Below, piece after piece: positions 16,331-25,441 of a stretch of DNA of 64,000 nt. The position numbers and the translations under genes were made by a program. The stretch lies in contig NZ_CP031447.1 in the NCBI RefSeq assembly GCF_003391095.1, positions 310,001-374,000 on the forward strand. The letters run 5' to 3'. Position 1 is the first letter of the stretch; the number at the start of each line of letters is the position of its first letter. The DNA comes from Austwickia chelonae (GTDB lineage: Bacteria; Actinomycetota; Actinomycetes; Actinomycetales; Dermatophilaceae). The notes beneath the pieces are model-generated. The model was given only the letters and a program-made list of their open reading frames with translations, ran no database searches and was not told the origin of the DNA.

Positions 16331-17608
16331 TCACTTCTTCACCCTCGTCGTCTTGGTGGACGCCGTGTCCAACGCCATCTCGTCGAGCTTGTCGACATCG
16401 CGACGCAACCGGATACGCCCGGTGGCAGCGTCGTCGATGTCGACCACCCGCTGCAACCTGCTCGTCGCTGCGGCATCGCCGGTCTGCGCGGCCAACTGCA
16501 CCGCACGTCCCAGTTTCGCCGTCGCCGTAAAATCGTCGCCGACGGCCTTCGCCGCCAACCCCTGCTGAATAGCCGTCGCCAATTCTGCTTGGCCAGTGAA
16601 ATGAGCGACCTCCGGGCTGATCTGAGTCGTCAAACCGGCATCACCCGACCACTTGGCCTTCACCAGGCCCTGCGCGGCCATCTGTCCGCCGACCATCAGC
16701 TGAACCCGGGAAGCCAACTGCTCCTGGCCGATGGCCTTCGGCGACAGACGTACCGCCACATGGTAGTCACGAGTTTCGTCCCCCCACGCACCAGTCGGAT
16801 ATGCGCCGGTGAGCGGGTTGACGTCACGACGCCTCGCCGTGAGGTCCTCCAAAGTCGGGGACACCTGACGGACGAAGAGCACCTGGGCACCTTGCGGAGC
16901 CCAGACATTCAAGGTGACCTCGGCCACCCCACGTCCCATCGACGCTCGCATCAGCGACTCGAATTCCATCGCCATGTCCTCACGGCGCGGAATCAGATCG
17001 ACCGTTCCCATCAACGCCTGGGAGATGCGGCGCACCTCGTCCACCTGCCATGCCGCGCCCAAACCGCGACAGTCGCACTGGAAACGCCCTCGCACGGCAT
17101 TGATCGCCCTGGTCAACTGCTCCGGCGCCTCATGCTGGTTCTCCCCGTCGGTCAACAGGATCACGTGGCGTTGCGCCAGAGAGGGGACCGTGTCGAACAG
17201 CTGCGCGGCCGCCGACAGCCAGGTTCCCATCGCTGTGCCACCATCGGCACGCAACTGCTCCAGACTCTTCTTCGCAGCCTGCCTGGTCTGCGGGCACATC
17301 TTCACCATCGCCGCCGAATACCCGTCCGGGTAACACAGCCGGGCCTGATGGTTCCCCGCCACGATGGCGAACCACACGCCGTCCAAGATCTGGTCCAAGG
17401 CCGCCGCAGCCGCATAACGGGCCGCCGCGACTCCGGCCTCCTCCATCGAACGTGAGGTGTCCACCACGATGATCTCGCCGGCGTCCCCTGAACCGGACTG
17501 CCCGGCACCGCCGGCCCCGGTGCAGTTGACCGTCACGATGGCATGTACATCCGAGCCGCCCTCGGGCAAGAACTCGTTCTGGAAGACGGACGCGCTGAAA
17601 TCGGCCAT
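16331..17608 (-). CDS. VWA-domain protein
   Basis: A 425-residue cytoplasmic protein. A von Willebrand A domain begins near residue 44 with the metal-ion site DTSRS at 50-54, then GGTAMGTWL and LLTDGENQH. The region after about 230 is beta-rich and followed by a helical tail (ATAIQQGLAAKAVGDDFTA) and a basic end. VWA domains of this kind act as metal-dependent protein-binding modules, often beside AAA+ ATPases and TelA or Ter proteins. It is four bases after the PP2C gene and 35 before the FHA gene. It is probably a scaffold or substrate of the phosphorylation circuit (inference). Confidence 0.85.
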   Translation of the reverse strand: MADFSASVFQNEFLPEGGSDVHAIVTVNCTGAGGAGQSGSGDAGEIIVVDTSRSMEEAGVAAARYAAAAALDQILDGVWFAIVAGNHQARLCYPDGYSAAMVKMCPQTRQAAKKSLEQLRADGGTAMGTWLSAAAQLFDTVPSLAQRHVILLTDGENQHEAPEQLTRAINAVRGRFQCDCRGLGAAWQVDEVRRISQALMGTVDLIPRREDMAMEFESLMRASMGRGVAEVTLNVWAPQGAQVLFVRQVSPTLEDLTARRRDVNPLTGAYPTGAWGDETRDYHVAVRLSPKAIGQEQLASRVQLMVGGQMAAQGLVKAKWSGDAGLTTQISPEVAHFTGQAELATAIQQGLAAKAVGDDFTATAKLGRAVQLAAQTGDAAATSRLQRVVDIDDAATGRIRLRRDVDKLDEMALDTASTKTTRVKK

Positions 17609-17612
17609 CCCC

Positions 17613-19154
17613 TTATCCTCTCTCGGTATTCGTCCGTGTCGTCGTGACCGACTGCGAGAGCAGGCTGCGCCCCTCCACCGAATGCCGCCCCGGGCGGGTC
17701 ACCGGCATCACCATCGTCGGGGCCAGCCCAGCATCGTCGACCCCCGGTGACGGGGCCAGCTCTGCATGCTGACCGTCCCAGGACGACCCCTCCGACTGAC
17801 CCGGCGCCGGCACCAGGCGAGCCAGGGCCACCGTGATGTTGTCGCTCCCGCCACAGCCGTTCGCCCAGGCCACCAACCCGTGAGCCAAAGCCAATGCTGT
17901 CGGGGTGCCCGGGTCGTCGGAACCTCGGGAGCCGGCGGTCCCGGCGATGACTCGACCTGCCTCTGCAGCCCGCAGCGCTTCCCGGTGCACCACCGCCTGC
18001 AGCTCCTCCGGCTCCGAGGCGTAATTCCACAAACCGTCCGAACACAGCAGCAACCATCCGGGCGCGCCCACCTGCAAAGGAGTCAACGCGGGCACCTGGT
18101 CGGGGCTGTCCTCACCCAACCATCGGGTAATCGTGTGCGCATACGGCCCGGCCTCGGCCTGAGCCCTCGGCACCCCGGACCGGATCTGCTCAGCGGCCCA
18201 TGAATCGTCGATGGTAAGGAGCTCGGCCGGGTTCCCGTCCGGGATCCAGTACGCGCGGGAGTCACCCACACTGCCGACGACCACGGTCTCCCCTTCGACC
18301 GATGCCGCTACCAAGGTGCACGACGGCCCACCCTGCCCCTCGGAGAGGAAAGGCTCCGACATCCTGGCCACCGCCTCGGCCGCTGCGGCACCAGCTTCCT
18401 CGACCCGTCGGCCCAGCTCACCCACCGATCCGCCGGGCATCTCCGCGGCGCAGTACGCCCATCCATCGGTGAGCACCTGGACCGCAGCCTCTGCCGCGTC
18501 CAAACTGGCCTCGGCCGAGTGCGGTGCGGTCGACACACCGTCGCAGACCACCAAGGACGCCCGCGGCCCGTACGCGCTGCTGGTGCCGTGAACGGCCAAC
18601 GCATCCTCATTTCCTCGATGCCGGATGCCTCGATCGCAGACCCCGGCCAGCCACGGAGTCACCTCGATCTCGAAATGATGCCGTGGATCCAGGGCCTTGG
18701 CACCGCAGTTCTCGCAGTACCCGTCAGGGCTGTAGGAGCCGCGACATTCCCGGCACAGACCCGACGAGCCACCAGGAACCTGCTCGGCGTGTGAGGCGAT
18801 GCCGCCCAGAACGAGCATGTCGCCCTCCTGCGGCTCCTCCACGGGCTGTTCCACGGTCTCCGCCAGTCCGCCCTCCGCAGCGGTCTCCTCCGGTAACGAC
18901 CAACGGTCCTCCGCCGGATCCTTCCTGGCCGACCAGGACGACATCGGTAACGGCTCGGTCACCGGCGTCCTGGGCGCGGCATGACGCGGCGGGGGCACCG
19001 GCATCGTCGGGATCTCGTCGTCCAGGAAATGCGGTTCCCGCCCCGGCATCGGCCCTGACGACCCGGCCCGCGCAGGCGGTATGACACCGGCCTCGGGCGG
19101 CATGAACGCCTCGAACGGGTGGGAACGTTCCGGTCGTCCGGGAGTAGAAGTCAT
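17613..19154 (-). CDS. PP2C-family Ser/Thr phosphatase with zinc ribbon
   Basis: A protein of about 513 residues. It has a disordered Pro-rich N-terminus, a zinc ribbon near residues 131-152 (CRECRG...GYCENCG), and then a complete PP2C domain: RGIRHRGNEDA, VVCDGVST, GSVGDSRAYWI, LLCSDGLW and GGSDNITVALA hold the metal-binding aspartates. It removes phosphate from Ser/Thr and likely opposes the adjacent PknG-like kinase. The ATG at 19154 overlaps the kinase stop (ATGA). A TTG twelve bases further up is possible. No membrane helix follows, unlike PstP, so it is cytosolic. Confidence 0.9.
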   Translation of the reverse strand: MTSTPGRPERSHPFEAFMPPEAGVIPPARAGSSGPMPGREPHFLDDEIPTMPVPPPRHAAPRTPVTEPLPMSSWSARKDPAEDRWSLPEETAAEGGLAETVEQPVEEPQEGDMLVLGGIASHAEQVPGGSSGLCRECRGSYSPDGYCENCGAKALDPRHHFEIEVTPWLAGVCDRGIRHRGNEDALAVHGTSSAYGPRASLVVCDGVSTAPHSAEASLDAAEAAVQVLTDGWAYCAAEMPGGSVGELGRRVEEAGAAAAEAVARMSEPFLSEGQGGPSCTLVAASVEGETVVVGSVGDSRAYWIPDGNPAELLTIDDSWAAEQIRSGVPRAQAEAGPYAHTITRWLGEDSPDQVPALTPLQVGAPGWLLLCSDGLWNYASEPEELQAVVHREALRAAEAGRVIAGTAGSRGSDDPGTPTALALAHGLVAWANGCGGSDNITVALARLVPAPGQSEGSSWDGQHAELAPSPGVDDAGLAPTMVMPVTRPGRHSVEGRSLLSQSVTTTRTNTERG

Positions 19155-21448
19155 CGCAGGCTCCAAGGTCGAATGGAATTCGCTCGGTCGACGAGCGCGA
19201 TCCGGGTCTTTTCGTCCGGGGTGAACTGGGCCAGATCCCGCAGATTACGTTCCAGGGCCCGACGAAGGTCCACCACCTTGGCAGGCACCCCGTCGATCTG
19301 TACATCCGGCTGGGCCCCCGAGCGTCGCACGATCTCCAAGGCCATCTCCAGTACATCGATCCGGAAGGTCGTCAGCTCCACCCGGTCGGGCGCAGCCAAC
19401 ACCATCGTGTCCATCGCCTCCGACAACGAATGCACGCCCTGCTCGCCGGCCCGGGCCAGCATCTGAGCGCGCAGCCACAAAGCCCGTGGGTGAGCGCGGT
19501 TACTGGCCGGGACCTGTTCCAGGACAGTGACCGCCCCGCGCAGATCGTCCGAACCGACCCTCATCCGAGCAAGACCGAAGGCCGACACCGGAACATACGC
19601 CGAGTCGGTCCGCAGACACGTCAGATATGCCGACTCCGCGCTGGAATCCTGCCCGTCGAGCTCCGCTGCCAGGGCACCGGCCAATACGGGAGCCAACTCG
19701 CCAGGCACTTCGGCGGCCACCGACCCGAAGGCCGCCCGCGCTTGCGGAAGTTCATGCCGGGACAAGGCGTCGAGCCCGATCAGCCACACCGCGCGCCAGT
19801 CCCACGGGTCCGCAGCCAGCAGCATGTCGGTGGCCCGGACCACCAGGTCATGGCGCTGCCCTCGGATCCCGGTGCGCGCCTGTTCCAAGAGCACCTCGGC
19901 CGACATCGTCGGCGCCTTCGCCAGCTGTTCGTACCGGGTCACCGGCTCCTGGGACTGCACCGTCTGCAACCAACCCGTCATCGGGTCGTCCCCGTCAGGC
20001 AGGAGCGCAGGAAGCTCCCACCAGGCGAAATTCTCGTTCTGAGTGACCGGGGCCTCGAAGAAGAGCGAAGCATGTGTCTGGGAAGCCGCCGGAGAGCCCC
20101 GCCGATCACGCACGACCCGGCGCAGCACCCCGTCCAGCTGGACCCGCAGCTCCTCCACCGACGTGAATCGGTCGTCCGGGTCGAGAGCACAGGCCTTCGC
20201 GACCAACTGGTAGAACGCCGGATATTCCACGAAGGCCGGAACCTGCTGCATCGGTGGCAGCGACGTGGCATAGGTGGTCTGATAGCCGCGGAACTCGGTG
20301 GTCAACACCGTCAGTGTCCGCCCGATGGTGTAAATGTCCGAGGCGACCGAAGGACCGGTCTGCGCGATCTCCGGGGCCTGGTAGCCGATCGTGCCGTAGA
20401 TCGGGGAGTCGAGGTCGTCGATCCGCCGTACCCCGCCCATGTCGATCAGGCGTACCTCGTCACCGGTCTGGATCAGGTTGTCCGGTTTGAAATCGCAGTA
20501 CAGCAGGTTCCGGTCGTGCAAGTACTGGAAAGCCGGCAGGATCTCCAGGACGTACGCCAAGGCCTGGTCCACCGGGAAGGGGTCATACCGCCCTGCGGAG
20601 GACATCCGCTGCTTCAGCAACTCTTTCAGGCTGGTTCCACCGACATACTCCATGACGATGTACCCGGCGTCGTCATGGGTGACGAAGTTGTAGATCTCGA
20701 CGATCAACGGATGACTGACCGCGGCGAGGAACTCCTGCTCGGCGATCGCCGCCGCCAATGCATCGGGGTCGCCCGCGTTCAGCAGACCCTTCAACACGAC
20801 CCACCGGTCGGAGACATTCCGGTCCCTGGCCAGGTAGATCCACCCCAGGCCGCCGTGCGCCAGACAGCCCTCCACCTCGTATTGACCGGCGACCAGATCT
20901 CCACGGCTCAGCTTCGGACGGAAACTGAAAGGCCTGCGACACTGCGGGCAGAAACCTTCCTCACGTCCAGGGCGTCCGCCATGGGTCCGTCCCACCGGGG
21001 CTCCGCAGTAGGAACAGTTCCGTTTCTCCTCGGGGATCATCGGCGAGGCCAGGACAGCCGCCGCCGGATCGGAGACCGGCACGCCGGGCACCGTCGTCAA
21101 CCCGGCACCCAGCGAAGAAGCCCGCGAACGCAGCGTCGTCCCGAACCGTCGAGTGGCCTTCGTCCCCCGGGCCGAACCGATCAGGATCGACCCGCCTACC
21201 GTCGCGGAGGTCCCCGCAGGCGCAGCCGGAGGAAGGGCAGCTGCGGGCGCGCTCGACGGCCCGGGCGGAGCCGGCGGTGACGCAGCGGTCGCAGTATTGG
21301 TCATCGTCGACGGACTCACCGATGCCGCTGCCGCAGACGGGCTCGCGGAGGTACCCACCGGGAACTCGGAAGGTTGCTGAGGGGAACCGCAGAAGTCGCA
21401 GTAACCGTCGACGTACTTGCCCGTGCAACCGGACTCGGTGCATTTCAA
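19151..21448 (-). CDS. PknG-type Ser/Thr protein kinase
   Basis: A 765-residue protein with PknG architecture: an extra zinc ribbon (Cys3, Cys8, Cys17, Cys20), a disordered linker, a rubredoxin-like Cys pair set (145/148 and 167/170), a kinase domain of about 190-440, then TPR-like helices to the end. AHGGLGWIYLARDRNV, VVLKG (Lys220), MEYVGGTSL, YCDFKPDN (Asp319) and DMGGV closely follow mycobacterial PknG. PknG senses amino-acid supply and controls TCA flux through an FHA protein. The start is a TTG overlapping the upstream TGA (TTGA). The GlnX-like gene two genes upstream strengthens the PknG link. Confidence 0.92.
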   Translation of the reverse strand: MKCTESGCTGKYVDGYCDFCGSPQQPSEFPVGTSASPSAAAASVSPSTMTNTATAASPPAPPGPSSAPAAALPPAAPAGTSATVGGSILIGSARGTKATRRFGTTLRSRASSLGAGLTTVPGVPVSDPAAAVLASPMIPEEKRNCSYCGAPVGRTHGGRPGREEGFCPQCRRPFSFRPKLSRGDLVAGQYEVEGCLAHGGLGWIYLARDRNVSDRWVVLKGLLNAGDPDALAAAIAEQEFLAAVSHPLIVEIYNFVTHDDAGYIVMEYVGGTSLKELLKQRMSSAGRYDPFPVDQALAYVLEILPAFQYLHDRNLLYCDFKPDNLIQTGDEVRLIDMGGVRRIDDLDSPIYGTIGYQAPEIAQTGPSVASDIYTIGRTLTVLTTEFRGYQTTYATSLPPMQQVPAFVEYPAFYQLVAKACALDPDDRFTSVEELRVQLDGVLRRVVRDRRGSPAASQTHASLFFEAPVTQNENFAWWELPALLPDGDDPMTGWLQTVQSQEPVTRYEQLAKAPTMSAEVLLEQARTGIRGQRHDLVVRATDMLLAADPWDWRAVWLIGLDALSRHELPQARAAFGSVAAEVPGELAPVLAGALAAELDGQDSSAESAYLTCLRTDSAYVPVSAFGLARMRVGSDDLRGAVTVLEQVPASNRAHPRALWLRAQMLARAGEQGVHSLSEAMDTMVLAAPDRVELTTFRIDVLEMALEIVRRSGAQPDVQIDGVPAKVVDLRRALERNLRDLAQFTPDEKTRIALVDRANSIRPWSLR

Positions 21449-22593
21449 CGGCGAGGCTCCCCCCGGCCGGACGTCGGGGCTGCCGCCGCGACATGTGCCT
21501 CACAAGCAACGACCAAGGACGCCAACCTGACCAGCTCCACCGGCAAGGTCTTCGCGACCTCCTCCGCACGGGCCTGCAGATAGCGGGCGTCCTCCGACGG
21601 CGCACCCTCCGGCCAGGAGGACACCGTCTGCTGACAGGCGGACAACCTCGACAGGAGGGCGTCCCGCCGCTCCAAAGCACCGGCATAGGAACGTTGGCAC
21701 TGCTCCAGAGCCCGGCCCACCAGCTCCAGCCGGGACAGGTACTCCTTCACTTCCTCCGGCCTGGTCGGCGGGTCGCCCAGTGCCTGAGGGTCAGGAATGC
21801 CAAGTCGAGGCGCCGGGGCCACCTGAGACACACAGGACAAGGCGAGCTTGTGCACCGCTTCACTGCGCGAAGCCAGCTCGTCACGTACCTGGGCGGCACG
21901 CGCCAGGTCGTACTTCATCTCGGTGCGTCGAGCCGCGCCGACGATCAGATCCCGCTCGGCCAGCGCGGCGTCCGACTCCAACGCGGGCAACGACCCGCCG
22001 ACGTCAGCACCACGGCGGGCCCGCTCACAGACCTCGGTGGTGCGCTCCTGAAGGGCGTCGTAGACGGCTTGCACGCCGGGACGGGCAGCAGGAGGGACCA
22101 AGGAGATCTGGTCGCGGATGCGTTCGACGGAGGCCCGCAAGGAACGCAGCCGGATATCGACGTCAGGCTCGGAACCAGCCAGACGTAACCGGCCCCGTAA
22201 CGAGGAGGCCAACGAATCGGACAACCGGCAGGCCTCGGGCAAGGACACCGACAGCGCCGAACCCGAGGACGCCGACATGTCGAGGCTGCCCCAGATCAAC
22301 GTGGTCAGGCGCCGACGGTCCTGCTCCAGCAGGCGGCCGGAGTCCCAGGAGTTCGTCAGCAGGGTGTACCGGTCAGACACCGCCTTCCACAAAGTCATCG
22401 AGAGCAGGACGTCACCGGTGTGATTGTCTCGCTCGGAGGCATGCATCGAGGCTTCGTCCAGGGCGTCCAATTCGCCCCTGCGGCGCTCGATCCACTCCCC
22501 GAGCTGCTTGATGTACGAAAGGAGCTCCTGCGGTTCGACATCCTCGCCCAGGCTGCCTGGGGCGTGAGGGGCGACAGCGAACTGAGTTTTCAT
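21445..22593 (-). CDS. Cytosolic coiled-coil/helical protein
   Basis: A 382-residue protein, almost wholly helical by composition, with heptad-like stretches (YIKQLGEWIERRRGELDALDEA and EYLSRLELVGRALEQCQRSY, each shown in part). There are no membrane segments, zinc ligands or enzymatic motifs. It lies between the membrane sensor and the kinase and overlaps both by four bases (ATGA and TTGA), so the three should be made in fixed ratio. I infer an adaptor joining sensor and kinase. It occupies the place of glnH in the mycobacterial pknG-glnX-glnH locus but is not a binding protein. Confidence 0.7.
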   Translation of the reverse strand: MKTQFAVAPHAPGSLGEDVEPQELLSYIKQLGEWIERRRGELDALDEASMHASERDNHTGDVLLSMTLWKAVSDRYTLLTNSWDSGRLLEQDRRRLTTLIWGSLDMSASSGSALSVSLPEACRLSDSLASSLRGRLRLAGSEPDVDIRLRSLRASVERIRDQISLVPPAARPGVQAVYDALQERTTEVCERARRGADVGGSLPALESDAALAERDLIVGAARRTEMKYDLARAAQVRDELASRSEAVHKLALSCVSQVAPAPRLGIPDPQALGDPPTRPEEVKEYLSRLELVGRALEQCQRSYAGALERRDALLSRLSACQQTVSSWPEGAPSEDARYLQARAEEVAKTLPVELVRLASLVVACEAHVAAAAPTSGRGEPRR

Positions 22594-23879
22594 CGATACT
22601 CTCCGAGACGACGTCCGATACCGGACCACGCGATGGCACCCGCCACCAAGGACACTCCGAACAGCCCGAAACCGAACAGGGCGTGAGGACGGGGGTTGTT
22701 CTTCCCCGCTTCCCAAGACAAGGTGGCCACCCGGCTGCCGAAGTTCTGAGCAGCGTCGATCCTGCGCTGCACCAACCGTTGACGTTCCGTGCTCGACGAC
22801 AACTGTTCCGCACTCAACGCGTCCTGGCTGAAAGCAGCCCAGGCCGACCCGGCCTGGTTTCTCCACTGCATCGGAACCTTGCCCACGGCGTCCTGGCCCT
22901 TGGTGATCTGATCGGATGCAGACTGTTTCGCCGATGACCCCCCACCGGACAACAGCACTGAGGATTCAGCCTGGACCGATACCGCGGCAGCCTCCTTGAC
23001 CTCGGCCAGCCGATCGACCGCCTCGGCGGTTCCGGACCCGGACAAGGACTGCATGCACCCGGCCATCACCGTCCCGGTCAGGACGATGGCACCCACCAGG
23101 CCCGGGTTGATCACCCGCCGTGTCTTACGGGACAACCACACGGAGACGCCCAGCAGAGCGATCACGCCTGTCGACCCGGCGATCAGTACCCGCTCGATGC
23201 CGTCGGCAGCTCGAGCCGCAGGGACCCGTTTCAACACATTCGTCGCTTCGACGAAAGGCGTCTCGGGGGCTTTCAAAGCTGAACCCGCCCCTTGGCCGCT
23301 GCGCTGCGACCATGCCGTCTCCACCTCGTGGTGGCGACGCACCATCTGCTTGTTCACCGCGTACAGCTCCGAAGCACGGTCCGGGTACAACAAGGCTGCG
23401 CGACCGATCTGCTCACTGACGTCCTTGAACGCCTCGGTCGCGGGCTCGAGCGACCCACCCCCCGGGGAGGTGGCCACCGCAGCCCGCGCCTCGTACAGCG
23501 CGATCCCGTGGCGCAGATCCGCATAGGTCTGGGTCGGGGAAGCCACCGGAGCACCCGCAGCACCAGCGATGTCGACCATGCCGACCAGCCCGGGCAAGAT
23601 GCAGGCAGCCGCAGCCAACACCCCGGCGATCCGCAACTGTGCGGGCGTCGAGGACGTGTCCACCCAGCGACCTCGCCGTGGACGGGCGACGGTCTTCGCC
23701 GGCCCTTTGGCCGGGGAGGACTGGGCGAGAGCCGTCGACTCCTCACCGGAAGACGGTTCATGGCCGACCGGAACGGTCGAGTTCACCGGGACGCTGGCTT
23801 GCCCCGGGCTGGGCCGAGTGACCCAGTGCGGTTGTCCAGAATGTACCGGGGGCAAGGGGGGAGGGGGCGGCGCGCTCAT
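22590..23879 (-). CDS. GlnX-like membrane sensor with extracellular helical domains
   Basis: A 429-residue protein: a Pro-rich cytoplasmic start, a membrane helix at about 70-95, an extracytoplasmic helical stretch of about 120 residues, two close helices near 215-270, a second helical extracytoplasmic stretch, and a last helix near 400-420. This four-helix, two-ectodomain plan resembles GlnX, the membrane partner of PknG in mycobacterial nutrient sensing. The ectodomains are rich in Ala, Gln and Ser, like four-helix-bundle chemoreceptor sensors. The stop and start overlap neighbours (ATGA). The ligand is unknown. Confidence 0.65.
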   Translation of the reverse strand: MSAPPPPPLPPVHSGQPHWVTRPSPGQASVPVNSTVPVGHEPSSGEESTALAQSSPAKGPAKTVARPRRGRWVDTSSTPAQLRIAGVLAAAACILPGLVGMVDIAGAAGAPVASPTQTYADLRHGIALYEARAAVATSPGGGSLEPATEAFKDVSEQIGRAALLYPDRASELYAVNKQMVRRHHEVETAWSQRSGQGAGSALKAPETPFVEATNVLKRVPAARAADGIERVLIAGSTGVIALLGVSVWLSRKTRRVINPGLVGAIVLTGTVMAGCMQSLSGSGTAEAVDRLAEVKEAAAVSVQAESSVLLSGGGSSAKQSASDQITKGQDAVGKVPMQWRNQAGSAWAAFSQDALSAEQLSSSTERQRLVQRRIDAAQNFGSRVATLSWEAGKNNPRPHALFGFGLFGVSLVAGAIAWSGIGRRLGEYR

Positions 23880-25420
23880 CCGAGTTCTCCTTGACCTGAC
23901 CTGACGTCGACCTCGCCGTCCGTCGCCGGGGGAAGATCGTTGTCAGGGCGGTCTTCCAGGTCTGATCGCTCCAGGGTACGCAGTTCGGCCAGGGTCGGCT
24001 CCGCCACGTCGCGTAACCGCCAGGCATGTCGACCGATGGCTGCTTCCAACGTATTTCTCGCGAAACGTCCGTTGCCGAATCCGCTGCTTCGAGGAGTGGC
24101 TGCCAGGATCTCCCGGAAACGGGTCAGCGCCTGCTCGGTGAGGTCGTAGTCATTTCGGTCGGCCAGATCGCCCAGGATGCCGACGATCTCGTCGTCGTCA
24201 TAGTCGGCGAAGGTGATCGTCGTCCGGAAACGACTGGACAATCCGGGATTGGACGCGATGAACTCCGCCATCGGGTCGGGATAACCGGCCACGATCACGA
24301 CGAGATCCTCCCGGTGGTCCTCCATCTCCTTCACCAGGGTGTCCACGGCCTCCTGCGCGTACTGATCTCCCTTGAGGGTGTAGGCCTCGTCGATGAAGAG
24401 CACCCCGCCCAAGGCCGATTCGACCACCGCCGTCGTTTTCTGCGCGGTCTGCCCCAGATAACCGGCGACCAACTCTGAACGGTCCACTTCCACGAGCTGC
24501 CCGGTGCTGAGCAGACCCATCGCCCGATAAATGCCACCCACCAGACGGGCCACCGTCGTCTTGCCCGTACCCGGATTACCGACGAACACCAGGTGACGGG
24601 TCAACGCCGCCGAACGCAGACCGGCACGTTCCCGCTTGGCCTCCACAGCCAGCAAGGCGACCTGCCGGTGGACCTCCCGCTTCACATCGGCCAAGCCGAT
24701 CAGCGCATCCAATTCGCCCAACAGCTCGTCCAGCGAACGCTCCGGTGGCGTCGGCTGCTCCTCCTCCGGTGCCGCCTCGCCGGGGGACTCCGGCGCCACT
24801 GAGGCCACGGAAGAGTCCACGACGTGTCCATTCGGCAGCGAAGGCACCGGAGGGAAAGGACCGGAGGCCCCCAGCCCGCGGGTCACCGCATCGAGCTGCT
24901 CCTGTACCCGACGTGCATCGGCCAACATCTGGTCATGGGACGGAGAACTCCCGCCCGAGAACAGCGACGGCATACCGGGAGAGCTCACCTCGGGGAAGAC
25001 ACCTGCCGTCAACGCCGAGGTCTGCGCGGCGCGCAAGGCCTCAACCCGTGACCTGGCCACCGGAGGTGCTCCCTCCAATACGCTCGCCGTGTGCGCCACC
25101 TGGGTCAAAGCTCGCAGGTAGACAGCCGCTGTTGCGGGATCCTGCCCCGCCAACAGGGAGAGCGTCGGCGTGGCACCGGACAGAAAACGCCGCCCCCGAG
25201 GTGCTTGCTCGAAGAAGACACCGACCGACGCCCCGACCTGATCGGCCCACGCGTGAGGTGCTCGGCTGGGGCCGCCGGTCTCCACGATCGCAGCACTCAG
25301 CGCAAGTGCCTCGGAGCGAGCCTGTCCTGCGGTGATCCCGGCCTCATCACCCACTTTCACGAGGCGGTCGATGGCGTCTGCCAGGGTGCCGTCCGACGTG
25401 GGGTTCGCCGGGTCGGTCAT
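23876..25420 (-). CDS. CbbX/EccA-type AAA+ ATPase
   Basis: A 514-residue protein. An alpha-helical N-terminal half (about 1-190) and a Pro/Glu linker precede a AAA+ domain of the CbxX/CfqX group: DALIGLADVKREV, Walker A GNPGTGKTT (291-299), Walker B LFIDEAY (352-358), SRFRTTITFADY and the sensor-2 region GNGRFARNTLE. Relatives include Rubisco activase CbbX and EccA, the cytosolic ATPase of type VII secretion. EccA has a TPR-like N-terminal domain, so the helical half here may also bind clients. It sits between the TelA pair and the sensor gene, overlapping the latter. Confidence 0.88.
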   Translation of the reverse strand: MTDPANPTSDGTLADAIDRLVKVGDEAGITAGQARSEALALSAAIVETGGPSRAPHAWADQVGASVGVFFEQAPRGRRFLSGATPTLSLLAGQDPATAAVYLRALTQVAHTASVLEGAPPVARSRVEALRAAQTSALTAGVFPEVSSPGMPSLFSGGSSPSHDQMLADARRVQEQLDAVTRGLGASGPFPPVPSLPNGHVVDSSVASVAPESPGEAAPEEEQPTPPERSLDELLGELDALIGLADVKREVHRQVALLAVEAKRERAGLRSAALTRHLVFVGNPGTGKTTVARLVGGIYRAMGLLSTGQLVEVDRSELVAGYLGQTAQKTTAVVESALGGVLFIDEAYTLKGDQYAQEAVDTLVKEMEDHREDLVVIVAGYPDPMAEFIASNPGLSSRFRTTITFADYDDDEIVGILGDLADRNDYDLTEQALTRFREILAATPRSSGFGNGRFARNTLEAAIGRHAWRLRDVAEPTLAELRTLERSDLEDRPDNDLPPATDGEVDVRSGQGELG

Positions 25421-25441
25421 GGTGTTCTCCTTGTGTCCCGG

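Noticed and set aside
19430-21280. 616-codon open frame opposite the PknG-type kinase
   Set aside because: It is a shadow of the kinase frame; no domain is recognisable in it.
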